Source: Elusimicrobia bacterium RBG_16_66_12 (GTDB lineage: Bacteria; Elusimicrobiota; Elusimicrobia; UBA1565; UBA9628). Taken from it: a stretch of DNA of 5,194 nucleotides. Where the stretch lies: NCBI GenBank assembly GCA_001800005.1, contig MGUL01000083.1, positions 7,465-12,658 of the forward strand. The letters are read 5' to 3'. The notes beneath the pieces were generated by a model that searched no databases, had not been told where the DNA came from, and saw nothing but the letters and a program-made list of their open reading frames with translations. Shown here piece by piece: positions 1 to 5,194 of the stretch (its first letter is position 1; every line of letters begins with the position of its first letter). A program made the translations under genes and the position numbers.

Positions 1-1
1 G

Positions 2-1042
2 GCGGCGGGAGTCTTGCGCTCCGCGTCGGTGACGGTGACCTTCGACAAGACGGTCGCCTACGCGGCCCTGGCGGGCGCGTTCTCGCTGAAGCAGGTCCAG
101 GACGCCCAGGGCAGCGCGGTCGACGTTCCGGCGCCCGGAAGTCTGAGCCCGGCCTCCGACGCGGCCGTTTTCACCTTCACGCCCGCCGCCGTCCTGGCGG
201 GCAACGGCGTGTATATGGTAACTATCACCACCGGCGCGCTGGATATGCAAGGCAACCCGCTGCAAGCCGCCTCCAGCGCGCAGTTCACCACGATCATGGA
301 CCGAAACACGGCGAACCGGGTGGCGGCGGCGGCCTTGGGGCTGGTCGTCACCGTGCCCGCCGGGGCCTTGGCCTCGGACGGCTACATCCAGGCCAGCACG
401 ACGGCCGTCTCCGCCGGCGTGGCGGAGGCCAACCGCAAGCTGATCGCCAACTCCGGCGACTCCTCGCGGGCCCCCCTGACCGGGACGGTGGTGGACCTCA
501 AGGTGTACGACGCCCTGGGCGCCGTCCAGCCCGGAGCCTTCGCGGCCCCGGTGACGATCTCGATGCCCTATCCGGACGCCGACGGCGACGGCCTCGTCGA
601 CGGCGCGGCGGTCCCGGTGCGCGCCGACAGCCTGGGAGTCTGGTGGCTCGACGAGACCTCCTCCTTGTGGGTGCGTCTGCCCGCGTCCTCCGCCGACCTC
701 CAGGCCAAGCGGGTCTCGGCGCCCACCGGCCATTTCACCACCTTCGCCCTCATCGGGCAGGCGGCCACCGGCCTCGACGACGCCTACCCCTACCCCGTGC
801 CTTTCCGGCCCTCCCGGGGGCACACGAAGATCACCTTCACGGGCCTGGGGCAGACCACCCGGATACGGATATTCACCGTGGCCGGGGATTTAGTGGCGGA
901 CCTGACCGCCAATTCCATCAACGGCACGTATGACTGGGGCGTGGTCAACTCGGCGGGAGAGCCCGTGGCCAGCGGGGTGTATCTGTATCTCCTGGAAAGC
1001 GGCTCCAACTCGAAGAAGGGCAAGCTGGTGGTGATCAGATGA
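2..1042 (+). CDS. Secreted Ig-like protein with C-terminal FlgD/type-A-sorting-like domain (5' partial)
   Basis: The frame is open to the left edge (the codons before the TTG at 14 are all sense), so the true start and any signal peptide lie outside the window. Residue numbers below count from that TTG. Residues about 1-95 look like a bacterial Ig-like (SbsA/Big_5-type) beta-sandwich: VTVTFDK near the start, then FTFTPAAVLAGNGVYMVTI and a closing AQFTT. Residues about 105-250 form a second beta-rich region resembling ZU5-like modules, with VTVPAGAL, PVTISMPYPD and HFTTFALIG. It contains an acidic DxDxDGxxxD calcium-loop-like motif at 188-196. Residues about 258-342 match the FlgD-Ig / type A C-terminal sorting style: YPYPVPFRPS, IRIFTVAGDLV, WGVVNSAGEPVASGVYLY, ending KLVVIR. 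It was probably exported and surface-attached or released; adhesion or structure is possible but not shown. The stop overlaps the next gene by 4 nt (ATGA), so the two are co-translated. Domain calls are by eye. Confidence 0.85.
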   Translation, partial: AAGVLRSASVTVTFDKTVAYAALAGAFSLKQVQDAQGSAVDVPAPGSLSPASDAAVFTFTPAAVLAGNGVYMVTITTGALDMQGNPLQAASSAQFTTIMDRNTANRVAAAALGLVVTVPAGALASDGYIQASTTAVSAGVAEANRKLIANSGDSSRAPLTGTVVDLKVYDALGAVQPGAFAAPVTISMPYPDADGDGLVDGAAVPVRADSLGVWWLDETSSLWVRLPASSADLQAKRVSAPTGHFTTFALIGQAATGLDDAYPYPVPFRPSRGHTKITFTGLGQTTRIRIFTVAGDLVADLTANSINGTYDWGVVNSAGEPVASGVYLYLLESGSNSKKGKLVVIR

Positions 1043-2148
1043 AGCGTCCGAGGCCGGCCTTCCTCCTGCTCGTCCTCCTGCCCATCGGCGCCGGCGCGGG
1101 CGCGCCGGGAAGCACGTCCCTCGACTTCCTCAGGCTCCCGGAAAGCGCGCGGCTGGCCGCCATGGCCTCGGCGGGGGTGGGGTTTCCGGACGAGAGCGGA
1201 AGCGCGCAGCTCAACCCGGCGGCGCTCGGCCTGCTGCGCTCCCAGGAGGCGTCTTTCGCCTACACCCGGCTTTATGAGGGCGTCGGCTACGGCGTCATGA
1301 GCTATGCCCATCCCGCCCAAAAATTCGGCAATTTCGACTTATCCCTTCTGCACCTTGACTACGGAGACATCGCCGGCGCCGACGCCTCCGGCGCCAAGAC
1401 CGGCAACGTCTCCGCCTCCGACCGCCAGCTGCGACTGAGCTGGGCGCCGCAGCGGGAGACTTTTATCCCCGGCGTCAGCGTCAAGGCCGTCCAGGAGAAG
1501 CTCGACAATGCGACGGCCACCGCCTTCCTGGCCGACGCCGGCGTCCTCTACCGTCTGCGGCGCATGACCTTCGGCGCTTCCGTGCGCAACCTGGGCACGC
1601 GCGCCAAGTATGAGGGCGGCTCGGGCAAAGCGCCCGTCGTCATGGCCCTCGGAGCGACCTACCGCGCCCTGGCCGACGCCCTGAGCCTCTCGCTGGACGT
1701 CGAGCGAGCCTCCGGGCGCCCCGAGCCGCTGGCCCTGCGTACGGGAGCGGAGATCTGGCTCAAGGATGCGGTCGCCCTGCGGGTGGGGATGCGGACCAAC
1801 CAGGACGCGGGCCCGGGACTGAGCGCGGGCGCGGGGTTCAAGGTCGGCGCGGCCCGCTTCGACTACGCCCTCTCCCCGCACGGGGCGCTGGGGCTCGTCC
1901 ACCACGTCGGTCTGTCCTTCAAGTTCGGACAAGGCGCGGTGGAACGCTACTACGAGCAGGGCGTCCACGAACTGCGTATGGGCAACGCGGCGGAGGCCGT
2001 GATCCTCTTCGACAAGGCGCTCGCCGTCGACCCCAAGAACCGCCGCGTCGTCGAAAAGGCCCTCGAGGCGGCCAAGGCGCTGGAGGGCTTCGGCGAGCCC
2101 GAGCCGGCGCCTCAGGCCGCTCCGTCGCGAAGGAAGGGCAGGCCCTGA
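1039..2148 (+). CDS. PorV/PorQ-family outer-membrane beta-barrel protein with C-terminal TPR
   Basis: This 369-residue protein starts with a signal peptide (KRPRP, a hydrophobic AFLLLVLLPIGAGA stretch, likely cleavage near residues 19-22). It then has the family opening: FLRLPESARLAAMASAGVGF, an acidic loop, and LNPAALGLL. From there to about residue 298 it alternates short amphipathic strands with glycine turns (for example MTFGASVRNLG, LRTGAEIWLKDAVALRVGM) and ends GLSFKFG, as a barrel would. Known PorV/PorQ relatives are FadL-like outer-membrane proteins, and PorV of the type IX secretion system shuttles cargo carrying C-terminal sorting domains. After the barrel, residues about 304-337 form a single TPR (YYEQGVHELRMGNAAEAVIL, FDKALAVDP), followed by a Pro/Ala/Arg-rich tail. 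This add-on is not part of classical PorV. The start is set by the ATGA overlap with the upstream gene plus the signal peptide; the Shine-Dalgarno is weak. Membership of the PorV/PorQ family is confident; a secretion role is inference. Confidence 0.87.
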   Translation: MKRPRPAFLLLVLLPIGAGAGAPGSTSLDFLRLPESARLAAMASAGVGFPDESGSAQLNPAALGLLRSQEASFAYTRLYEGVGYGVMSYAHPAQKFGNFDLSLLHLDYGDIAGADASGAKTGNVSASDRQLRLSWAPQRETFIPGVSVKAVQEKLDNATATAFLADAGVLYRLRRMTFGASVRNLGTRAKYEGGSGKAPVVMALGATYRALADALSLSLDVERASGRPEPLALRTGAEIWLKDAVALRVGMRTNQDAGPGLSAGAGFKVGAARFDYALSPHGALGLVHHVGLSFKFGQGAVERYYEQGVHELRMGNAAEAVILFDKALAVDPKNRRVVEKALEAAKALEGFGEPEPAPQAAPSRRKGRP

Positions 2149-2155
2149 CGGGGGC
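2146..2155 (+). repeat. Left copy of short direct repeat flanking the toxin-antitoxin module
   Basis: TGACGGGGGC contains the stop codon of the PorV-like gene. It nearly matches TGACGGGGC at 3079-3087, just before the TPR gene; the only difference is one G in a G run. GC content falls sharply immediately to its right. It could mark an insertion junction, but a 9-10 nt match in GC-rich DNA can arise by chance. Confidence 0.45.
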
Positions 2156-2184
2156 TTGACAAAAAGACAAATGGCATATACCAT
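2156..2184 (+). promoter_or_regulatory. Sigma70-type promoter of the toxin-antitoxin operon
   Basis: A perfect -35 hexamer TTGACA (2156-2161) is followed by a 17-nt spacer and TACCAT (2179-2184), which matches 4 of 6 bases of the -10 consensus. Transcription would start near 2191-2193, essentially at the antitoxin ATG, so the transcript would be leaderless or have a leader of a few bases. This fits the absence of any Shine-Dalgarno before 2193. An alternative -10, TATACC (2177-2182), would give a 15-nt spacer and is less likely. Confidence 0.65.
2171..2184. promoter_or_regulatory. Palindrome over the -10, candidate antitoxin operator
   Basis: ATGGCATATACCAT is an imperfect inverted repeat: ATGG and CCAT arms, with 12 of 14 positions symmetric and a single mismatched pair (C2175/A2180). 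It covers the -10 hexamer. Xre-type antitoxins commonly repress their own operon by binding palindromes at the promoter, so this is the natural operator candidate. A CAAATG direct repeat at 2168-2173 and 2190-2195, 22 nt apart (about two helical turns), brackets it and could hold a second binding determinant. Confidence 0.5.
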
Positions 2185-2192
2185 GTAGTCAA

Positions 2193-2561
2193 ATGACCAC
2201 TATCATCGAGCAGATTCGGCATGGCATCGCATGGAGCAAGGTCGACCGCTTCCAGAAGGCCTACGGACTGAAAGACGAATCCGTGGCGCTGCTGCTTGGC
2301 GCCAGCAATCGCACGCTGACGAGACATCGCAAGAAAGAAGAGACGCTTGCCCCGGTGGCCAGCGATCGCTTCTATCGGGCGGAAGGGATTTTCGATCTGG
2401 CAGCTCGAATCTTCGAGACCAAGGAGCGGGCCATGCGGTGGCTTCAGCGCCCCCAACCCGGACTCGCGGGGATGATTCCGCTCGATATCCTGGACACCGA
2501 ACCTGGATCGCGCTTGGTGCAAAGGCTGCTGACGCAGATTGAACACGGCGTCCTGCCGTGA
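2193..2561 (+). CDS. Type II RES/Xre-type antitoxin (MbcA/ParS/Xre family, DUF2384-like)
   Basis: This 122-residue antitoxin should neutralise the RES toxin encoded next to it and repress the shared promoter. Residues about 15-48 form the Xre-like helix-turn-helix (FQKAYGLKDESVALLLGAS, then RTLTRHRKKEE), where the family usually has LLGIS-RTL-RRK-EGRL. Residues about 57-122 are the toxin-binding MbcA/ParS/Xre C-terminal domain: SDRFYRAEGIFDLAARIF, AMRWLQRPQPGLAGMIPLDI, LDTEPGSRLVQRLLTQIEHG, matching the family's W-L-x-x-P-x-P-x-L-x-G-x-x-P-L-x-x-L-D-T and I-E-H-G-V signatures. Length is typical and nothing appears broken. The ATG at 2193 is the only sensible start; no Shine-Dalgarno precedes it, and a promoter ends 8 nt upstream. 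Its stop overlaps the toxin start in a GTGA. GC is clearly lower than in the flanking genes (33 of 60 bases in 2221-2280 against 48 of 60 in 1801-1860), consistent with horizontal acquisition. Confidence 0.93.
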   Translation: MTTIIEQIRHGIAWSKVDRFQKAYGLKDESVALLLGASNRTLTRHRKKEETLAPVASDRFYRAEGIFDLAARIFETKERAMRWLQRPQPGLAGMIPLDILDTEPGSRLVQRLLTQIEHGVLP

Positions 2562-3034
2562 TCGCGGCTTGGCGCATTGACTTCGCCAAGTTCTCCAAGG
2601 AAGAGTCGTTTTCCGGAAACGGAGCGGCGATCGGCGGCGGAAGGTGGAACCATCCCGAAACGCGGATGATTTACGCCGCGGATACCCTGGCGCTTGCCGC
2701 CCTCGAGAAGTTCATTCATCTTGGAGATGAGGGGCGGGCGTTGCGGCTCGTCTGCTATCGGATCGATATCCCGGCCAATATTCGGATTGAAGAACTCAAG
2801 CCGCGGGAAATGCCGCGAGACTGGAAGGTCGTCCCCGCTCCGCGGTCCACGATGGACATCGGCACCCGATGGGTCAGAAACGCGCGTTCGTCGATATTAA
2901 AGCTCCCCTCCGTCGCTATCGAAACCGAGTCCAACTACCTCCTCAACCCGCTGCACCCCGATTTCAAACGCCTTGCGATTTCCTCGGCTGAACCCTTCGA
3001 GTTTGATGCTCGCATGTGGAAGAATCGAACATAG
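2558..3034 (+). CDS. RES-domain toxin (NAD-targeting type II toxin)
   Basis: This 158-residue RES-family toxin is of normal length. Characterised relatives act in the cytoplasm on NAD+ (MbcT as an NAD+ phosphorylase, other RES toxins as NAD-depleting enzymes) or modify a metabolic enzyme using NAD (ParT). Which activity applies here cannot be read from sequence. The namesake residues are present: Arg29 in GGGRWNHP, Glu50 in LALAALEKFIHL with Tyr39 in MIYAADT before it, and Ser118 in KLPSVAIETESNYLLNPLHP. The last motif (LPS...E-x-N-Y-L-L-N-P-x-H-P) is a family hallmark. WRI at residues 5-7 is the usual N-terminal strand. The GTG start overlaps the antitoxin stop by 4 nt and has no Shine-Dalgarno of its own, so its translation probably depends on antitoxin translation, which would favour antitoxin excess. 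The gene looks intact and active. No terminator is visible after the TAG, so transcription may run into the TPR gene. Confidence 0.94.
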   Translation: MIAAWRIDFAKFSKEESFSGNGAAIGGGRWNHPETRMIYAADTLALAALEKFIHLGDEGRALRLVCYRIDIPANIRIEELKPREMPRDWKVVPAPRSTMDIGTRWVRNARSSILKLPSVAIETESNYLLNPLHPDFKRLAISSAEPFEFDARMWKNRT

Positions 3035-3073
3035 CAGCTTTTTCAGGCCCGGATTCTCCGCGATGCAATGAGT

Positions 3074-3079
3074 TATACT
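3074..3079 (+). promoter_or_regulatory. -10-like hexamer ahead of the TPR gene
   Basis: TATACT matches 5 of 6 bases of the sigma70 -10 consensus and ends exactly 8 nt before the ATG at 3088, the same spacing as in the antitoxin promoter. No good -35 lies at 16-18 nt upstream (the sequence there reads GGATTC), so the promoter may be weak or need an activator. The transcript would be leaderless. The only Shine-Dalgarno-like run, GGGG at 3083-3086, is too close to the ATG to serve. Confidence 0.45.
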
Positions 3080-3087
3080 GACGGGGC
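3079..3087 (+). repeat. Right copy of short direct repeat flanking the toxin-antitoxin module
   Basis: TGACGGGGC sits directly before the TPR gene ATG and repeats the sequence at 2146-2155. Its TGA (3079-3081) is in frame with the TPR gene, so translation cannot begin further upstream. Joining the two copies would place the PorV-like stop 6 nt before this ATG. Confidence 0.45.
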
Positions 3088-4344
3088 ATGGCAACGCCGC
3101 ATCGAAGAGGCGCCGCCGTCCTCGGGCTGGCCCTGGCCCTGTCGTTCGGCGCGTCCGGGGCCGGCGAACCTCAGCCGCCCGACGCGTTCGCGGACGCCAT
3201 GTCGGACTACCGGGAGGGAAGGCAGGGCGCCGCCCTCAACAAGATGCTGCTCTTCGTGTCGTCCTCGCCTTCGGACCCCCGGACGGAAGAGGCCTTGCGC
3301 GTCATCTGGAAGATCGCCCATGCGGCCAGGGACGCGGAGAAGTCGATCGCGCTCGAGCCGCAGCGTTGGCGGGAGACGGTCAAAACGGCGAAAGCGGTGA
3401 TCCAGCAGCGGAGAGATCGCGCGGAAAAGATGCTGCAGGATCTTGACATGCTGTCTTCGAGCCTCTCGCAAAGCACGGCCACTCTGGCATCCCTGCGAGT
3501 CACGTCGCTGGCCCCGGCGGAGTTCGATTTCTCCGGCCTGGATGAGTTGTCGCGCCTGCGGGCCGAAAGCCGCCTGAAGGAGATTCGAGACTCCCTGAAG
3601 AGGATCGTCAACGACCCTTCCGCAAGGCCCGACAGCCTTCATGAAGCCCAGGGGTACTTCTGGCTCTATCAAGGGGACCTGGAGCTGGCCGTCAAGGAAT
3701 GGAATCAAGCCATGAGGCTCAACCCCGCCAATGAACTGCTCCGCCCGCGCCTGGACGCTCTTGAGTCCAGGTGGAAGTCGCAAAAGCGCAAGGAGGAGGC
3801 CGACCATGAGGCCCTGCTCGGAATCGGCGATTTCAAGGTCGGCCGGCACGCGAAGGCGGTGTCGCGGCTCAACAAAGCGCTCGACTTGGACCCCGACAAC
3901 GCCCAGGCGCGCCGCTACCTGGCCCTGGCCCAAGGCGCTTCCGACGCCGCGTCGACGCAGGCCCGGGTCCAGGCCCTCATGATCCAGGGCCGCGAGCGCT
4001 ACGAGGGGGGAGAGCTTCTGGAGGCCGTGCAGAGCTGGGTGGACATCCTCGCGATAGACCCGCAGAACGCCGAGGCGCGCCGCTTTCTGGAGCGGACCCG
4101 CAAGCGCTTGACCGTCAAGGCGCAAGCCCCGGAACCGGCCTCGGCGCGCCCGGCCAAGAGGGAGTACTCCCGGGAGAAGGCCGAGGAGTTCTACTCCCTC
4201 GGTCTGATCCAATACTCGGACGGCGACCTGAAAGGGGCGGTCGCGGCGTTCTCCCAAGCCGTCCTCTGGCAGCCGGACATGAAGAAGGCGCAGCAGGGGC
4301 TCGACCAGGCTCAGACGGAGCTGCGCAACCGGGTCAGACCATGA
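3088..4344 (+). CDS. Exported TPR-repeat protein
   Basis: This 418-residue protein opens with a signal peptide: HRR, then the hydrophobic GAAVLGLALALSFGASGA, with likely cleavage near residue 25. It is therefore probably periplasmic or anchored in the envelope. A TPR-like helical pair lies at about 33-66 (AFADAMSDYREGRQGAALNK). Residues about 95-180 are charged and helical, probably partly coiled coil (TVKTAKAVIQQRRDRAEKML). Clear TPRs follow at about 185-218 (ELAVKEWNQAMRLNP), 241-274 (KAVSRLNKALDLDPDN), 296-330 (EAVQSWVDILAIDPQN) and 365-398 (GAVAAFSQAVLWQPD), each with the family G-x-x-x-x-A and D/N-P positions. TPRs are protein-binding scaffolds, and no catalytic motif is visible. ATG 3088 is the first possible start because an in-frame TGA lies at 3079. 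The end overlaps the histidine kinase start by 4 nt (ATGA), so the two are translationally coupled and it may present or sense envelope partners for that kinase. Exact function is unknown. Confidence 0.88.
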   Translation: MATPHRRGAAVLGLALALSFGASGAGEPQPPDAFADAMSDYREGRQGAALNKMLLFVSSSPSDPRTEEALRVIWKIAHAARDAEKSIALEPQRWRETVKTAKAVIQQRRDRAEKMLQDLDMLSSSLSQSTATLASLRVTSLAPAEFDFSGLDELSRLRAESRLKEIRDSLKRIVNDPSARPDSLHEAQGYFWLYQGDLELAVKEWNQAMRLNPANELLRPRLDALESRWKSQKRKEEADHEALLGIGDFKVGRHAKAVSRLNKALDLDPDNAQARRYLALAQGASDAASTQARVQALMIQGRERYEGGELLEAVQSWVDILAIDPQNAEARRFLERTRKRLTVKAQAPEPASARPAKREYSREKAEEFYSLGLIQYSDGDLKGAVAAFSQAVLWQPDMKKAQQGLDQAQTELRNRVRP

Positions 4345-5194
4345 GGATCAGAACCAAATTCGGACTCTTCACGAGCATGGTGGTCTTGGCCGTCATCGTG
4401 GGGATGACGGCCATCTCTTATCGCCTTCAAAAAGGGCTCATCGAGCGCAACATGGCGTCGTCCCAGGACATGGTCGTCTCGGGCTTTGCCGCCGTCTGCC
4501 GCCAGGCGCTGACGGTCGACAACGAGCTGCTGATGATCAACTACGTGAAGCTTCTGAGCGAATACCCCGGCGTCTCCTACGCCTATTTCTCCGACGCGCG
4601 CGGGCGCATCCTCATCCACACCGACAGGCGCTTCTTCTACAAGCCCCTGGGCGATTGGTCTTCCCAGCGCCCGGCCGGCGTCTTCGAGGCGGCGCTGCCC
4701 GTCTCGGCGGGCAGCCTCCCCGGGGGGAACGCCGTCGTCGGATTCGAGGAAGACTTCCGCGTCCGTTCCCTGAAGGTCGCCCTGCGCGAGACCATGCGCC
4801 AGGTCTTCGCCGCGGCGGCCGGCGCGGGCGCCGCGGGCGTGGCGGCGTCGCTGCTGTTCGCTTTCGCGCTCACGCGCCCGATCCAGGCCCTTTCCAGCGG
4901 GTCCGATGAGATCGCCAAGGGCAATTTCAAGGCGGAGATCGAGGTTGAGAGCCGCGACGAGCTCGGAGACTTGGCGCGGCGCTTCAATCAGATGGCGCGC
5001 AGCCTCGCCGTTCTCGACGAGATCAAAGACGAGTTCATCGCCAACGTCTCGCACGACCTGCGCAGCCCCATGGGCGCGATCAAGATGTACGCCCAGTACC
5101 TGCTGGAGGAGGACCCAAACAGGGACCAGCTCATCCCCAAGCACCGGGACGTCCTGACCACCATCATGGACAACGCCATGCGCCTCAACGTCTT
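4341..5194 (+). CDS. Membrane sensor histidine kinase, HAMP-HisKA (3' partial)
   Basis: The frame stays open to the window end, giving 284 codons of an incomplete kinase. Residues about 7-25 are transmembrane helix 1 (FGLFTSMVVLAVIVGMTAI). Residues about 28-150 are an extracytoplasmic sensor of CACHE/PAS-like style (YPGVSYAYFSDARGRILIHT). Residues about 155-177 are transmembrane helix 2, unusually rich in Ala and Gly. A HAMP linker follows, with the conserved Pro at 180 (LTRPIQAL) and the DELG motif at 206-209. HisKA begins near 225 (LDEIKDEFIANVSHDLRSP) with the phospho-accepting His at 238 followed by the expected acidic residue. The ATP-binding HATPase_c domain and any response regulator must lie beyond the right edge. 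It should autophosphorylate on His238 in response to an envelope signal and pass the phosphate to a partner regulator; the signal is unknown. The start is fixed by the ATGA overlap with the TPR gene and by transmembrane helix 1 beginning directly after it. No good Shine-Dalgarno is present, which fits coupling. Confidence 0.93.
   Translation, partial: MRIRTKFGLFTSMVVLAVIVGMTAISYRLQKGLIERNMASSQDMVVSGFAAVCRQALTVDNELLMINYVKLLSEYPGVSYAYFSDARGRILIHTDRRFFYKPLGDWSSQRPAGVFEAALPVSAGSLPGGNAVVGFEEDFRVRSLKVALRETMRQVFAAAAGAGAAGVAASLLFAFALTRPIQALSSGSDEIAKGNFKAEIEVESRDELGDLARRFNQMARSLAVLDEIKDEFIANVSHDLRSPMGAIKMYAQYLLEEDPNRDQLIPKHRDVLTTIMDNAMRLNV

Larger units (their letters stand above)
2156..3078 (+). other. 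Probable inserted toxin-antitoxin cassette
   Basis: This block holds a promoter, a candidate operator, the antitoxin, the toxin and a 44-nt AT-richer tail (3035-3078). Its base composition is lower in GC than the genes on both sides: hand counts give 33/60 for 2221-2280 and 33/60 for 2881-2940, against 48/60 for 1801-1860 and 47/60 for 3901-3960. It is bounded by the two short direct repeats. No transposase, integrase or tRNA is present, so how it arrived is not visible; illegitimate recombination at the short repeats is one option. The tail contains a TTTTT run (3039-3043) but no hairpin before it. Confidence 0.5.

Noticed and set aside
1085..1110. GC-only run with local palindromes in the PorV-like gene
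   Set aside because: It encodes the Gly/Ala end of the signal peptide and is explained by codon bias.
1339..2184. Open frame of 281 codons on the minus strand opposite the PorV-like gene
   Set aside because: Composition is typical of an antisense shadow, it has no family resemblance, and it would begin inside the toxin-antitoxin promoter.
2171..2188. Five-codon upstream reading frame ATG GCA TAT ACC ATG TAG
   Set aside because: It lies within the promoter, upstream of the predicted transcription start, so it would not be transcribed from it.
3035..3050. Possible terminator after the RES toxin (TTTTT at 3039-3043)
   Set aside because: No GC-rich stem precedes the T run, so an intrinsic terminator is not supported.
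2146..3087. Insertion sequence or integron cassette
   Set aside because: There is no transposase, integrase, terminal inverted repeat or attC-like structure; only the short direct repeats are visible.
3088..3165. Tat signal peptide suggested by the RR pair at residues 6-7 of the TPR protein
   Set aside because: The rest of the S-R-R-x-F-L-K consensus is missing; an ordinary Sec signal explains it better.
3073..4257. Long open frame (394 codons) on the minus strand opposite the TPR gene
   Set aside because: The plus-strand frame has a signal peptide and clear TPRs. The minus-strand product is Arg/Gly/Leu-rich without recognisable domains, as expected for antisense frames in GC-rich DNA.
4311..5144. 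Open frame of 277 codons on the minus strand opposite the histidine kinase
   Set aside because: The plus strand encodes unmistakable HAMP and HisKA motifs; the antisense product shows none.

Overview
The window is a GC-rich stretch from a Gram-negative (diderm) bacterium. All six genes read left to right and are packed tightly. An outer-membrane PorV/PorQ-like barrel, a secreted Ig-like protein with a FlgD/type-A-sorting-like C-terminal domain, an exported TPR protein and a membrane histidine kinase appear together, with strong GC bias and little Shine-Dalgarno signal. This suits a free-living or metagenome-derived Elusimicrobiota-like or related lineage. That assignment is an impression from gene style; no marker gene in the window proves it.

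Layout: (1) 2-1042, the 3' part of a secreted Ig-like/sorting-domain protein whose start lies outside the window. (2) 1039-2148, a PorV/PorQ-family outer-membrane protein with one TPR added at its C-terminus, overlapping gene 1 by 4 nt. (3) 2156-3034, a complete type II toxin-antitoxin module of lower GC with its own promoter: a Xre/MbcA/ParS-type antitoxin (2193-2561) and a RES-domain toxin (2558-3034), overlapping by 4 nt. (4) 3088-4344, an exported TPR protein. (5) 4341-5194, a HAMP/HisKA sensor histidine kinase, again overlapping by 4 nt and cut by the window end inside its HisKA domain. Only two short gaps exist (2149-2192 and 3035-3087), and both carry promoter-like elements.

How they may work together: genes 1 and 2 look like a secreted cargo and its outer-membrane partner, and the TPR protein with the kinase looks like an envelope-sensing pair. 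The RES/Xre module sits between them. It differs in GC and is bracketed by a near-identical short sequence (TGACGGGGGC at 2146-2155 and TGACGGGGC at 3079-3087). Removing the module between these copies would leave the PorV-like stop codon 6 nt ahead of the TPR gene start. The simplest reading is that a toxin-antitoxin cassette has interrupted an envelope operon. Both genes that do not overlap an upstream gene have a -10-like hexamer ending exactly 8 nt before their ATG and no Shine-Dalgarno, which suggests leaderless or nearly leaderless transcripts.
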